A stretch of DNA of 64,000 nucleotides, from NCBI GenBank assembly GCA_013397935.1, contig VZRN01000794.1, forward strand, positions 1,043,980 to 1,107,979. The letters run 5' to 3'. Origin of the DNA: Dasyornis broadbenti. Lineage: Eukaryota > Chordata > Aves > Passeriformes > Dasyornithidae. A program made the translations under genes and the position numbers. Below are positions 51,301 through 61,037 of the stretch, piece after piece. The notes below the pieces were generated by a model. That model did not search any database and had not been told where the DNA came from. It saw nothing but the letters and a program-made list of their open reading frames with translations. How positions within the stretch are numbered: the stretch's first letter is position 1; each line of letters begins with the position of its first letter.

Positions 51301-52990
51301 GATTATCAAAGAAATTACCAGAATTATAACTGGAAAGACCAGTTCTTTAGCCCAGTAGCTGTATTATGAATACTGCATTATTTCAGGTGCAATTGTCAAA
51401 AAAACCAGAGAAGTTCGACCAGAGACCGTTTCCATCCCAAATTATTCTGTGTTGTAAACATTATGAATAGCTAAAAATGACATTTTGCAATACAGCATCA
51501 CAGCTCAATACTGAACTAACCCACCACTCTCAATGGAGCAGTAATTCACTGACACTCTGGAATTAACACCTACCCTAAAGCGTTCACTCAGCACTGCCCT
51601 CCTTATACACCGAATACTGTTTGAGATCGTAGTGCCAGAAAGCAGCAGGTCTGGGTACAGAATGAGGTATCCACATTGGTCATTTATGACCCAGGTGCCG
51701 GGGCTGCACTCCCCTTCTAAATGAACGATGTCCCCTGGAACAACTGGAACAGACTCCCTGCAATGGAATACATTGAAACAATCATTTGCAAGCAATGGAC
51801 ACAATGTATTAGAACTTACACTTTAACAGAGCAGATTCAACATTCTTTGAAACGGGAGGGTTTTTTCCGGTTTTTTAAAGAAGTTGACCTAGAAAAATCC
51901 TGAAAGCGAATAAAGGCATTTTTACTGACAGAACTTTGATATTTTTAAGTACTGGGTCATGCATCAGGACAGCCTGTAAGTAGGGAAATCCTACTGACTT
52001 CAAGTTATTCCAGATTCATGTGTTGAGCCATTTCAGTGTTACTATGTTTTACATCGGCATACTATTTTTGCATTACTTGAGATCTACCTTCCTACTTAAC
52101 AATTCTACTTATTTCAGAAACTCAGCAAAATCTAAAAATATTTGTACTAATTTAGAAATTTCAGGGTTCGAGATCTTTGATGTCTTTTCCTTCAAGAAAT
52201 AAAGTCGTATACTTTTCTCCCTCCTTTCAGTCTTGGACGAAAAAACGAAAAGCAATGCCAAGTAGCTCACGTACTCCCTTGTACATACCCCCTTCAAAAT
52301 AACGTCCAGTCTTTTCTTCTGTAATACACCACGTAATGCACAAACCGCTAATTTAGAATCTTATCCTTACTTGAAAATAACTTTTGCAGCACAGCTCAAG
52401 CTAAGGTGATTTTAACAGGCTACATAAAACCCTCATGTTTTACAGACATGACTTTGAACGTTTATATGCATTATGAGGTTACATAATTTGGAAGAACACT
52501 TGTAAATAATACAAAACAGTTAAACAAAACACCCTGCTTAGAGTTTAATATCTTGCTGTTTGTTAGTACAAAGGCAAATTAAAACTTCAGGGTAGCAATA
52601 CCCACTCAATACAAGCTACCTGGCATCAGTTTTCTCAAGATGAATATCCATTATGCTAGCATACCGATAATATTACATTAAATATTGTTTCAGGATCCTG
52701 TATCACTTTTATGGAAGTAAAACTCAACTCAAAGACAACACAAAGAAAATTGAATTAGTAATAATGAAAAGAGCATTTAATTCTCTTTTCAAACATCTAT
52801 ACACCTGTATGGCTTACCAGCCATTCCTAAGAATGCACAGTTCTGTTTCTTCAAGTGAAGGAGATGCCGTAATTGTCAAGTGTTTCTCAGGGTCACTTCC
52901 ATTTCTTTGTATTACGCTGACTTCCAGCACACGGTATCTGTTGTTCAGCCCATTCCTGAGGACTGTATCAGATGAGTCAGCCACTTTCTT
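33290..52990 (-). CDS. DNA2: DNA2, DNA replication ATP-dependent helicase/nuclease (exons 2-21; exon 1 not placed)
   Basis: Nuclease-helicase that trims long Okazaki flaps, resects double-strand breaks with BLM or WRN, and acts in nucleus and mitochondria. Twenty exons join in frame to 3102 nt (1033 codons plus TGA). With a human-like first exon of about 28 codons the total would be close to the human 1060. Seen in order: the N-terminal region; the Fe-S/RecB nuclease module (first Cys in SIRCIRR of exon 3; LHEIFQ; GKIDVT; PLELKSGKESN; CKYCSQLHNC in exon 8 giving the other three Cys); then the superfamily 1 helicase with Walker A GMPGTGKTTT (exon 13), Walker B DEAS (exon 15), GDHQQLPPL, QYRMN (exon 16), VDKYQGRDKS (exon 19) and RLNVAITRAKHKL (exon 20). 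All catalytic motifs appear intact. Oddities: the start exon is not recognisable, and the C-terminal ~30 residues diverge from human. Confidence 0.95.
35193..35378 (-). CDS. DNA2: DNA2 coding exon 20
   Basis: Encodes 62 codons: SLLKDWRRLNVAITRAKHKL (helicase motif VI), then GCVPSLCCYPPLEKLL. The last 15 or so codons have little likeness to human. Phase 0 at both ends; donor GTAAGA. It has a decayed copy at 32471-32600. Confidence 0.93.
35498..35680 (-). CDS. DNA2: DNA2 coding exon 19
   Basis: 61 codons, phase 0. AGCKPSDIGIISPYRHQL and VEVNTVDKYQGRDKSIIIVS include helicase motif V. Donor GTAAGT, acceptor TTCATTCAG. Confidence 0.96.
36239..36328 (-). CDS. DNA2: DNA2 coding exon 18
   Basis: 30 codons, phase 0 (VPAPEHAEKGGISNMTEAK, FLTSLFIK). 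Donor GTATCT. The frame also runs open through the donor for a few codons. Confidence 0.95.
36329..38963 (-). other. DNA2 intron 17
   Basis: About 2.6 kb. No repeat, RNA gene or extra exon recognised; open frames up to 93 codons have no family resemblance. Confidence 0.65.
38964..39156 (-). CDS. DNA2: DNA2 coding exon 17
   Basis: Encodes KIMSLSNMLVYEGKLECGSE through PVCFLNTEK. The middle (NLPNLKKLKLDLGDASKTWL) is shorter and more divergent than the human counterpart. Donor GTAAAG. Confidence 0.95.
39249..39338 (-). CDS. DNA2: DNA2 coding exon 16
   Basis: Encodes DLGMSESLFKRLEQNQN and VVQLTVQYRMNS, containing helicase motif IV (QYRMN). Donor GTATTT, acceptor TGTAACAG. Confidence 0.95.
39437..39630 (-). 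CDS. DNA2: DNA2 coding exon 15
   Basis: Encodes VVATSCMGVNHPIF, FDFCIVDEASQISQ (Walker B, motif II) and RFVLVGDHQQLPPLVL (motif III). Donor GTATGA, acceptor AATTTTCAG. Confidence 0.96.
40727..40951 (-). CDS. DNA2: DNA2 coding exon 14
   Basis: 75 codons, phase 0: VRILSACGFTVLLTSFTHTA (motif Ia region), KFKVGFLRLGRAQKVHP and CRSKSIKS. Donor GTGAGA, acceptor CTCATTAG. Confidence 0.96.
41889..41998 (-). CDS. DNA2: DNA2 coding exon 13 (Walker A)
   Basis: Encodes LNKPQKQAMKQVLLSKDYTL and IVGMPGTGKTTTICAL, the ATP-binding P-loop with its Lys and Thr intact. Donor GTAAGA. Confidence 0.97.
43063..43172 (-). CDS. DNA2: DNA2 coding exon 12
   Basis: Encodes ERLRNLIIDFEKPHFIQHLS and ETVANILKG, the segment leading into the helicase. 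Acceptor TTATCCACAG. Confidence 0.95.
43276..43392 (-). CDS. DNA2: DNA2 coding exon 11
   Basis: Encodes NLSNLPKNTIFRLDHDEGD through LSKLMKDSPV; moderately conserved. Donor GTATGA, acceptor ATCCTTCAG. Confidence 0.94.
43888..44118 (-). CDS. DNA2: DNA2 coding exon 10
   Basis: 77 codons including CVGNMIRVDEV, EGQYLHFFQR, LLVGDRVVVSGEEKGLLGLA and TKVSCLLGR, a beta-rich domain next to the helicase core. Donor GTAATA, acceptor ATCTTCAG. Confidence 0.95.
44293..44487 (-). CDS. DNA2: DNA2 coding exon 9
   Basis: Encodes AVEQKMVGVALPPAMIP and HLEYFSLWYLMLTLELQSG to NIWMIPSLE. Donor GTAAGG, acceptor TTTCTAG. Confidence 0.95.
45694..45859 (-). CDS. DNA2: DNA2 coding exon 8 (Fe-S cysteines)
   Basis: Encodes LMKLRNHVAFYLMHSTYKAA and CKYCSQLHNCFLYSR. 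The three cysteines of C..C.....C are those that, with one in exon 3, ligate the 4Fe-4S cluster of the nuclease domain. Confidence 0.95.
46169..46286 (-). CDS. DNA2: DNA2 coding exon 7
   Basis: Encodes VILYTLLNLERRVDPEAGFL and YLKTGTMYPV, the distal part of the RecB-like nuclease fold. Donor GTAAAG, acceptor GTTTGCAG. Confidence 0.95.
46323..46921. mobile_element. Solo LTR of an avian endogenous retrovirus
   Basis: A 599-bp block in DNA2 intron 6 beginning TGTCGTGGTTTAA and ending AACCAGCACA (TG...CA ends). I recognise the sequence as a dispersed LTR type common in bird genomes, including the internal AACAAGGAATT, GAAAAGGCCTTGA and TCAGCACAAATCCAAAACA stretches. No internal retroviral genes accompany it, so it is a solo LTR. 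Flanking bases do not show an obvious target-site duplication, which suggests age or misplaced ends by a few bases. Orientation is uncertain. Confidence 0.75.
47425..47644 (-). CDS. DNA2: DNA2 coding exon 6 (nuclease active site)
   Basis: Encodes IEENIWSPRFGLKGKIDVTA and IMPLELKSGKESNSIEHRSQ. The Asp of GKIDVT and the Glu and Lys of LELKSGK correspond to the catalytic residues of the RecB-type nuclease, all retained. Donor GTACAA. Confidence 0.97.
48480..48605 (-). CDS. DNA2: DNA2 coding exon 5
   Basis: Encodes YHLNLKQAEIMQEVEEYLPS and FFKWAEDFMHNP. Donor GTAAGA, acceptor TTTTTTAG. Confidence 0.95.
48606..50084 (-). other. DNA2 intron 4
   Basis: About 1.5 kb, AT-rich. No repeat, RNA gene or additional exon recognised. 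Confidence 0.65.
50085..50230 (-). CDS. DNA2: DNA2 coding exon 4
   Basis: Encodes SRQMLVGTILHEIFQQSVTN through YLKEM. The His of LHEIFQ is a conserved nuclease-domain residue. Donor GTAAGT, acceptor TGTTGCAG. Confidence 0.96.
51574..51757 (-). CDS. DNA2: DNA2 coding exon 3
   Basis: Encodes VPGDIVHLEGEC, GYLILYPDLLLSGT and SIRCIRRAVLSERFR. The Cys of SIRC is the first of the four Fe-S ligands. Donor GTAGGT, acceptor CCATTGCAG. Confidence 0.96.
52818..52990 (-). CDS. DNA2: DNA2 coding exon 2
   Basis: Begins in phase 0 with KKVADSS and includes NNRYRVLEVSVIQ, KHLTITASPSLEE and ELCILRNGW, matching human DNA2 from about residue 28. Acceptor CAGTTTTCAG; donor GTAAGC. No ATG precedes in this exon, so a separate first exon is required. 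Confidence 0.95.
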
Positions 52991-53439
52991 CTGAAAACTG
53001 AAGTAACAGCTAATTAAAAAGAGAACACTACACTATTTGAAAACAGCCGACCTACATACAAAAAGAGGGAGAGCTTCAAATATAAACCAAATTTTACACC
53101 TCTTCAATTTTTATAAATATTTTGTGTGGGTTTTTTTAATTCTGTACAGGTAGAGTGCAGGAAATCTCTACAAATATTAAGTAATTTGCTATTTATTGCA
53201 ACTAGTGCTTCATTTTTGTGTCCACATATCCATAAATACTTGTAAATTAGTTATAACTGTACTGCAAACCCCGTGGTTGTGAGAAAGCTTTTATCTCCCT
53301 GCACGCATGAACTCCCACAGTCACAGAAATACCGCGAACACGAAACAGTAACATTTTACTCCTTAAGCTGAAGCTGATTAGAAAATTAATATCCAAGGTT
53401 CAGTTTTCCAATAGCCAAAATATGAGATAGAGCAGCCAA

Positions 53440-54075
53440 ACCTGCCGGTGTCCCGTCACCGAGCGATGCCTGCGGGAGCTCCAGGGCGGGCAGGGGCAGA
53501 GCTCACGGCGGGCAGCCGAGCCCAGCGCAAACCCGTTACCCACTCGGCAGCGGCGGGTTCCTCTCACCGGTTATCCCCGGCAGTGCCGAGCGCTTCCCAA
53601 CTCTCCCCATGCCTGAGGAAGGACGGTGCGGCCCCGTCAGCCCTCAGGACCCCATGCCGCCTTCCCGCGCCCGGAGCCGGGAGCAGTTTTAAAGTTCAAA
53701 TTCCCCGCGCTCCCGGCCGCCTCCGCCCAGCTGTTCTTCCCCGCACTCGGCCGCTACCTCTCGGCCATGGGCAGGTCCCGTGCGGCACTCGGCTCTGCCC
53801 GTCCCGCCTCAGCCGCTCGGCCCGCGCGCAGCCCACCGAGCGCAGCTCCCGGGACCTCCGCGCCTCACGCCGCCCCCGCAGCGCTGCCGCGGGCTCCCCA
53901 AGCACCGCCCGAGCCCCGCCCAGCGCAGCCAATGGGAGGCGGTGAGAGGGTGGTTCCCGCGCGCGCCGCCTGAAGGCGCGAGGCGGCTCGCGCCTCCTCG
54001 CGCCAGCGCTCGGGGAGGGGCGGGGCCCGCGCCGTGAGGGAGCTGGGGAGGCGGTGAGGGCTGTGAGGGGCAATC
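53440..54075 (-). promoter_or_regulatory. GC-rich promoter island of DNA2, probable site of exon 1
   Basis: GC- and CpG-dense block just upstream of DNA2 exon 2. It holds a CCAAT box (53929-53933 on +), GC boxes GCCCCGCCC (53913-53921) and GGGGCGGGG (54017-54025), and no TATA box. Long open frames on both strands here are a by-product of GC content. I could not find an ATG exon ending in phase 0 at a good donor; the ATG at 53768-53766 meets TAG after four codons, and the ATG at 53610-53608 reaches a GTGAGA donor in the wrong phase. Confidence 0.7.
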
Positions 54076-54079
54076 TCCT

Positions 54080-56180
54080 CGCTCTGTGTCGTGGCCTGGG
54101 TTTATTTCCACTTTGGCAAGTGCTGTCCCATTCCCGATCCCACTTCTGCTACTGGTGCGGGGGTATGAGGTAAGATTAGACGTGCTTTCTGCTCCCCATT
54201 CGCTTATAGGCCATGCAATCAGAGCCCGAGAATCATTTCTCTTCCCTCATAAAGATGATACTGAAGTTTCACATACACAGGTTTCACTCTGCTGCAAAGA
54301 GGACAGTTTTGGCCCATAGTTAGACATCCGAACAGAAGGATCAAGTTCAAATTAATGAATTTTAACAGGTGAGAACATTCTTAAGTTTGATCCATCCATT
54401 TTATTTGGGATAGTCCTGAAATATATGCAGTAAACGACATTGTTGCTTTCCATTACAACATTATGCTCAAATATAAGCCTAATTATTATTTAATAGTTCC
54501 ATGTTGATACTGTTAAAAGTAGTCATAATTTGGTGTAATATTAAGAGATTACATAAATGCTTTGTACACTTGCTAAACCCGTGTTCTGTAGTCTCATGTT
54601 GCCTATAGATCTCCCACACACCACAAAAATATCTTAACAGAATATATGTAAGAAGTAGAAAATAACTTCAAAAAGATATTTGAAGCATATCTAAAATTCA
54701 ACCAGTCCAGGGAACCTCTAGGGAGAGCCCTAGTGCCAAAAGTTGGACAGAAATGTTCAGACTATGTCTCTTACTTTTTTCTGATGACAGGTTGTGAAAA
54801 GTTTTTGCAATTTTAAGGTAACATCAACATCCTCCAAGTTTAACTGTGTCAATTCAGGAATTAATATTAAAACACTTTCAAATTTAAAATTATTCATACG
54901 CTTAAATTTTATTTTGAAAAACTAATTCTGAAAATACAGCACAGTTCCATCGAGTAGGTATGTTTTTCACATTCAATACCAGAGTCAAGTATTTAAGAGA
55001 CACTTTTTATGTTTTCCTCTCAAGCATGAACATGCTGGGTTCTGCTTTATTCTGCACAACTGCTTAACTTACAATGACACTCCTTAAATATATCCCTTTT
55101 AGAAGAATTAAGTTGTAAAATTCCAAATTTAATCATCCTTAACAGTGTTCACATGAAAAAAAAACTGGCATCTGAGAAGATGCTTATTTGCTCACACAGT
55201 AAAACAATACAGAGAAAAGAAAGGCACTTTTGTTTCCCTAATACAGTGGTTTTATCTCTACTGCAAGAACTTTAAAATGTAAAATTAATTGTGATATTGG
55301 TTAGCTTTCCTTTATGTGAAACTAAAGATCAGATGAAAATTTGTATTTGTTGTGTCTTAAGAATGACAGTGTTGTGCATATTTACCTTTTAGGGCACACA
55401 CATAATTCCAGAAATATGTATTCTTTCTGGTTAACACATATATAAATCACACAAAGACATTAATTCAAAAATTTTAATAAAATATATCCAGATACATCTC
55501 ATTCTCTGTCCATAGCTACACCGTAAATTTCAAAGAAATACATATTTTTAAGAAACTGGGAGAAAAAATATGAGCCACGGAAGTTGTTAATGAATTTATA
55601 ACTCAAAATCCAGTTTGTTAAATTTGTTGAAATTAAGCAAATCAATCTTACCATCTACCACCTAACATAACCACTGCCAGTTCTTAGAAGACACTGCTAA
55701 AATATTTACAATAAATAAATAACTTACATGAAGGAAATGCTTTACAGTTTCCTGAATCAAGTGAGTAAAATCAAGAGTACCAATGCGAATCATGTATAAA
55801 ATAATTCCTTCCAGAAAAGGAATTACAGGAGAAGGAAAACATGCAATAAGTCTATTGCATACCATACTCCAGAAACAGTACATACACACACCTACAGACT
55901 CCAATACAATCCTAATTTTCTTTTCTGCGTGAGGTTGGATATGGTCCATATGCCTTAGCAAGTAAATTCAGCAGCATGCAGTCTTCTTTGTCACCACGGT
56001 TTAAGGTAGGGAAAAACCTGTTTACACCAGCTAGTATTGGAAAGTACATAACATACTCAGCCTTGAACAAACCAAATCAAGAACATTCAGCTCCACAGAA
56101 AAGCCCTATAAGATTAGGTCCCTATTACCTGCCACAAGGACATATTTTCTAGCAGTCAACCCTGTAAAATTTCCCCTGCC
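54080..56180. other. Interval between DNA2 promoter and SLC25A16 3' end
   Basis: AT-rich with no recognised gene or repeat. A 99-codon open frame on the - strand (55662-55961) has no family resemblance. Part of it may be distal SLC25A16 3'UTR. Confidence 0.55.
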
Positions 56181-56468
56181 TTTTATTTGTGTGGTAGAGC
56201 ATTTCTTAGAACAGAATGTACGCCAAGAAACTGATTTCCAAATTGCAAGATTTCTAATACTGCTAAATACATCTTGCTAGTTTTTACTGAAATGGCTGAA
56301 GAGACTTTCCTGTGTACCAGTCCCAAGGACATATGCATTGTTCTTGCATACAGAAAACTTGTACAGAAAAAGAATAAAAGGCTGCTTAAATTGTGGTCTG
56401 TCTATTTCAGTTTCTACAGACCTGGCACGGATCTGAATATGAATATAATTGCATTATGTTCTAATCAG

Positions 56469-56474
56469 TTTATT
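56469..56474 (-). terminator. Candidate SLC25A16 poly(A) signal
   Basis: AATAAA on the - strand about 400 nt after the stop; a second lies at 56182-56187. Either could be used. Confidence 0.45.
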
Positions 56475-56876
56475 CCATTTAATTTTTAAAGAACAGATGC
56501 CTAATTTCTAGCTTAAAAAGCAGCATAATCAGCAGCATGTAATTCCTGGAATGGTGATAAAGCTAAATAACTGACAGCTTGGAACCCGTATAAAACGTGA
56601 GTATCATCTCCAGAACTGTGTCATTCCTAAAAGTTGTTTAATGAAGCCTAGAAGATCAAGTGCAAAAACAGTGTTTAGAACTAGCTAACGTTTATTTTGA
56701 TGTGTCACCCGGTTTGACTCCAGGAAATTAACCACATTTTGGCAAATAGAGATGTCAGACAACAGCAGGTCCACAGTAACAGAAAGCTCTTTTTAAGTTT
56801 CAAGTAATTTACTCATCAATATAATTTGAAGATTGATAGTGTAGTTTTTAACACAAAAGTCTTCTGAAGGAAAGAA

Positions 56877-57033
56877 TCAATTGAGGTGCAAGAATTGTTT
56901 CATAAGTTCATATGTGGTAAAAGCCACAGCCTGGGAAGGAATACAACGAATGTAATTTAAGGATAAACCACGGTATAGTCCTCTTCGTATTCCATGTTGC
57001 TGATACACATATTTCAGCGTCTGCACCATTGTA
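56877..57033 (-). CDS. SLC25A16: SLC25A16 last coding exon with stop
   Basis: Encodes TMVQTLKYVYQQHGIRRGLY, RGLSLNYIRCIPSQAVAF and TTYELMKQFLHLN, then TGA at 56879-56877. It holds the third-repeat matrix helix and TM6. Acceptor TTTTTCCAG. Confidence 0.96.
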
Positions 57034-60000
57034 CTGGAAAAATAAGAAGTCGAATCATTAGTGGATACACATATTCAATATCAAAATCATTTTCTTTAAA
57101 TACAGGATGCTATTTTAACTTTGTTTTTAAGAGATCTATGAGGAAAACCCCATGATATTCCACACAGCAAAGCCACATGGGACGAAAAAGACAACCTGAG
57201 CTTCTGCAAGAAATTTGGGAACAAGGGCTGGGAACTGAAAAGAGGACAGTGCAGTCCCAGCTAAACAAATGTCAGTCTGAAAACACCTGCCCTACAAGAC
57301 ATATTAAGATATTTTACACCAAAGTAGCTCCACATGTTCTTTTGCCTAACTGGCAGGAAGGAGCTGAGAAGCATTAACTCCTTTTACAAATAACAATAAC
57401 TTAAGTATATAATATTTGACCTTTAAAAGCAGAAATTGCACTGTATATGCAGAGAACTTTCCTCACATACTTGTATTGGAACTGAGTAAACAGATGCTAA
57501 ATGGAAAACACTTCAGGTGCTTGGTACTTCCAAGCTATTGAGGAGAGTGCTCTTGGAGAATATCTTCCATATTTCCCAAAGCTTCAAAACTTCCTGTTTA
57601 CTTTATCCTCTCATCCTCTAAAGATACACGTCTCTCCTTCAAGGCACAGCTCTCTACACAGTCACAATTGTTGAATTGGGAAGCCTCATGTCTGTAAAAG
57701 TAGTCCTCAGAAATGCAGAAAGAAAAACCCCAAGAACAATTAACATATTTTCATTTTAAAATTATCAGCCAGGTTGAAAATAACCAACCAAAAAAGAAAA
57801 AGGGCTGCTAAAGAAAACAGAACAGAACCTTCACAGTTAAGCAACATCGAGGTTGGTTGTCAAAGTCACTCAGGCTACGCTTTGGTAAGATCCAACTTTC
57901 CACACAAGAGATTCACACTGACTTGCACTGGATTCAGACATAGACAATTCCACAAGATGGAATCTAACCAAGGCAAAACTGGCCAGAATTGAATTTGAGA
58001 CAATTTGAAATTCAGAAAGCTTTTCATGTGTGTGGAGTGCAGGAGACTACTATAAGTGCAAAAAACCTCAAATAAAATTGTATTATGCAAAACCACCTTA
58101 TGGAACAGATTCTGCACCATTAAAATACACTTTGAAACTACTTCTTTTCAGTAGAAGTGTGGTCTCTCTCTTAGAGATCTTGCTGATACTAAAGGTAGCA
58201 CAAGTTGCATTAAAATACAAAGAAAACACGTTACTAATACAAACACAGGATTCCTAACGAGAGTGTCATGGGGATTTCCGGTATTTTTTTAATCCCAGAT
58301 TGATAATGGCACCTTTTGTCTGTGTAGAAACTTCCTCACTAGAAGAACAAAGAAACCAACAACATAGGCATTCGGGGTGGGGAGGGTAGTTGTTTCCTCA
58401 TTTTTAAAATTTAAAATTAAGAACTGAACTTTGCTCAGACATCCAAGAACTCAGTTACTACGGATGAAAAGGAAATACTTACAGGCACTTTTCAGAGTCT
58501 GGGAGAACCGCTCCTAACTGCATTCGCCTACGAGTTACATCAAGGGGATATCTGTAGAGAAGATATTTAAACAGCAGTTCAACCAGATGTGTGATGACTG
58601 TTTGAATATTGTTTAAACAAGAACACAAAGAAGTCCACGTGCAACCTCCAAGCTCCCTTTTCAGTGAGTCAGGAATCCAGCTTAGATTCTCAACACAGCT
58701 GGAAGTTCTCCAAAAAGGGAAACTTCCCTTACACAACCAAAAACAGCTAACCAGAGCTCTTAATATATTCCATTTGGCACTAGTAAGGAAGACACATGAA
58801 GATCAGATGAGAGTATAAAACAGTCTATAAAATGCTGAAGGGAGAAGACACCTGCATTGAAAATAAAATTAACAGTTTACGTATTAATAGGCAATTATAT
58901 TTGCAATGCAGTGATTTAGTGAAAAATCCATGCCATATAAGTCCATTTTATGGACAAAATAAAATAGAACAAGGACAGCATGAGAAAGAAAAAGCAAGCA
59001 AAATAATAAAAAGCCAAATACAATATCTAAGACTTGTTTTTTTTTTTTTTTTTTTTTTTTTAATCCTAAGGCTTCACAGGTCATATAGATTTGAAAGTAA
59101 ATTGGAATAATAAAATTTTGCAAATTATGTTCAGGGTCAAAATTTCTTAGCTTACCAAACAAACTAAGAAACAAGATTATTACCAAAGAAGATTCCAGTG
59201 GATTTTAGGAGATTTGCCTGAATTCATTTAATAGACTCATTGCATGTCTTTTGAAAGACCCTGAAGATTAAATAGATATTTTGTAAATGAAACAATAGGA
59301 AATACCCGAATTTCAGTATTTGAGTAACTGAATTTAAAAACCTTACTAATAACTAGACTTAGATAAAATTGTATCAGATAAAAGTTTCTTTAGAATGAAC
59401 AGCTATAGAGAGGAAAACCAACCCAAAATCCAAACTTACGATATCGTCTGAGCTATTGCTCCAGCTATGCCACCACACAGCAGATTTACATGTGTTTTCA
59501 AAACTAAGACATCAGGGTTATCTAATGAAGGCCGTCCAAGCAAGTTAGGTGCTTGAGCAAGTCCAATGCTCTTTAAGGTACCAAAGGTAAAAAATGAAAA
59601 ACCTAAAAGGAAATTTAATTTTATGTACTTTCATAAAAAAGCAAACTATTTGTTGATGTATCATCATCATAAACAAAAAGCTGCATTTAAAAAATGAAAC
59701 TATTTTCCAGTTCTTTTAGAAGTTTTTTCTTAAACAGAAATAGATAAACAATATTTTGAACTTCTACAGTAACTTCTGTCCAAATAAATTTGTGTTTATA
59801 CATAATGCTACAAGAACGCTTTAAATAAGCTACACTGCAGGTTTTAAGTTACTGGATTGCTGCCAAGAATACTTTTAAGATCTTTCTAACTGAAGGACAT
59901 CTCTCAGCTTTTAAAAGTGAGTGTCGTTTAGCCAGGCTGTTCTCCTCCTCTGTTCCACATCACTGCTGCTGTACGATGCACGAGTATTTACAGAAAAGCC

Positions 60001-61037
60001 ACCAGGAGATGGAGCCAACAGGGAGGCTCTGAGGCTCCATCGACAGAGCGCCACTCCCATGGATCTCCCTGTTTGAGAGAAACAGCCTCCATGCTTTCTT
60101 GGGGGAAAACTGGGAAGCACAAGCCAATCACTAGCTCACCTTTCTCACTCTCAACTCCAAATTTCAAAAAAGCTAGGCTTTGACGATTGAAGACGCTTTT
60201 TAAGGAGCATCACTGGAGATGATTTGAACAGAAGCTAATTAACTAGGTGTGCAAATATATTAAACAAATTTAGTAGTGCACATAACTGCTGAAGGACTGC
60301 CACGTTCTGTTTTAACTTACCCGCATATGGCGCCATTCCTACCACAGTTGGCATCAGCCCTCGGTAGAACCCACTAAAACCACCTTCCTTTGAAAGAAAA
60401 ATACAGCAGCATTTGTGGCAAGAAATACAAGTGTCTTAAGTTACATGACTGTTCATACAGACTCCCGTGACAGCAATCTGACTAGCACCATCTACCACCA
60501 AGGAGCTAAAGTCATGTTCTGGTTCTTGTGCCTGAAGAGACAAAGGGACAACTGCCTGGCTCCATAGGAGATAAATAAGTGAAAATGAAGGAGAAAAACC
60601 CACATCCAACATCATAACTGGAGACATTTATGCATTATACATAGCCCTCCTCCCCAAATCTTTTTGGTAATGTTGTTACTTTTCTTGAAAAACAACAGCT
60701 CTGCTGTTTCTGACCTCCCACTTACATGAGCCTTAGCTACAGCTTAGCAGCCTAAGTCAAAAGCAGCACCCAAAGAACTTTTTACAATAAAAAATTCAAA
60801 GTGCACGGAATGAAGTCACGTTATTTTGCACTAAACCATTATTTTCAATGCAGTGCAACATTATTTAAAGAGCATATTTTGCTTTGACAGAACTGAAGAT
60901 TAAAAGAAAAAATACCTTTGTGTAAATCATCTTGAATGCATGGATAATTCCCATGTACTTGTGTTCCCCTTTTACTTGGAACGCCAGGCGAACTCTAACC
61001 ATATCAAGAGGGTAAGTACAAATCACTGCTGTAATAC
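56877..61037 (-). CDS. SLC25A16: SLC25A16, mitochondrial carrier (3' half; five coding exons)
   Basis: Six-helix mitochondrial inner-membrane carrier, the Graves disease carrier protein, proposed to help matrix coenzyme A accumulation. Exons 60916-61037, 60321-60387, 59440-59602, 58483-58551 and 56877-57033 join in phase to about 192 codons of roughly 332 and end ELMKQFLHLN. Two carrier signatures are visible: YPLDMVRVRL in the second repeat and YPLDVTRRRM in the third (human has F for L in the latter). The GFYRGLMPTVVG and GLYRGLSLNYIR motifs close the matrix helices. The N-terminal exons with the first repeat are outside the window; I found no further coding exon up to 64000. Confidence 0.96.
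58483..58551 (-). CDS. SLC25A16: SLC25A16 penultimate coding exon
   Basis: A 69-nt exon encoding YPLDVTRRRMQLGAVLPDSE, with the PxDxxRR carrier signature of repeat 3. Donor GTAAGT, acceptor CTCTACAG. Confidence 0.96.
59037..59061 (+). repeat. T25 homopolymer in SLC25A16 intron
   Basis: An uninterrupted run of 25 T. Intronic, without adjacent transposon features that I recognise; its length is prone to assembly error. Confidence 0.8.
59440..59602 (-). CDS. SLC25A16: SLC25A16 third-from-last coding exon
   Basis: Encodes FSFFTFGTLKSIGLAQAPNL (TM4), the loop LLGRPSLDNPDVLV and THVNLLCGGIAGAIAQTI (TM5). Donor GTAAGT, acceptor CTTTTAG. Confidence 0.96.
60321..60387 (-). CDS. SLC25A16: SLC25A16 fourth-from-last coding exon
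   Basis: A 67-nt exon encoding EGGFSGFYRGLMPTVVGMAP, the end of the second matrix helix and start of TM4. Donor GTAAGT. Confidence 0.96.
60916..61037 (-). CDS. SLC25A16: SLC25A16 fifth-from-last coding exon
   Basis: Encodes ITAVICTYPLDMVRVRLAFQ and VKGEHKYMGIIHAFKMIYTK, the end of TM3 with the repeat 2 signature. Donor GTATTT, acceptor TTAATAAAG. Confidence 0.96.

Noticed and set aside
53448..54111. Open frames of 100-165 codons on both strands
   Set aside because: Same GC-island effect at the DNA2 promoter; none splices in phase to DNA2 exon 2.
55662..55961. 99-codon - strand open frame downstream of SLC25A16
   Set aside because: Hydrophobic but no known family; it lies in presumed 3' untranslated or intergenic AT-rich sequence.
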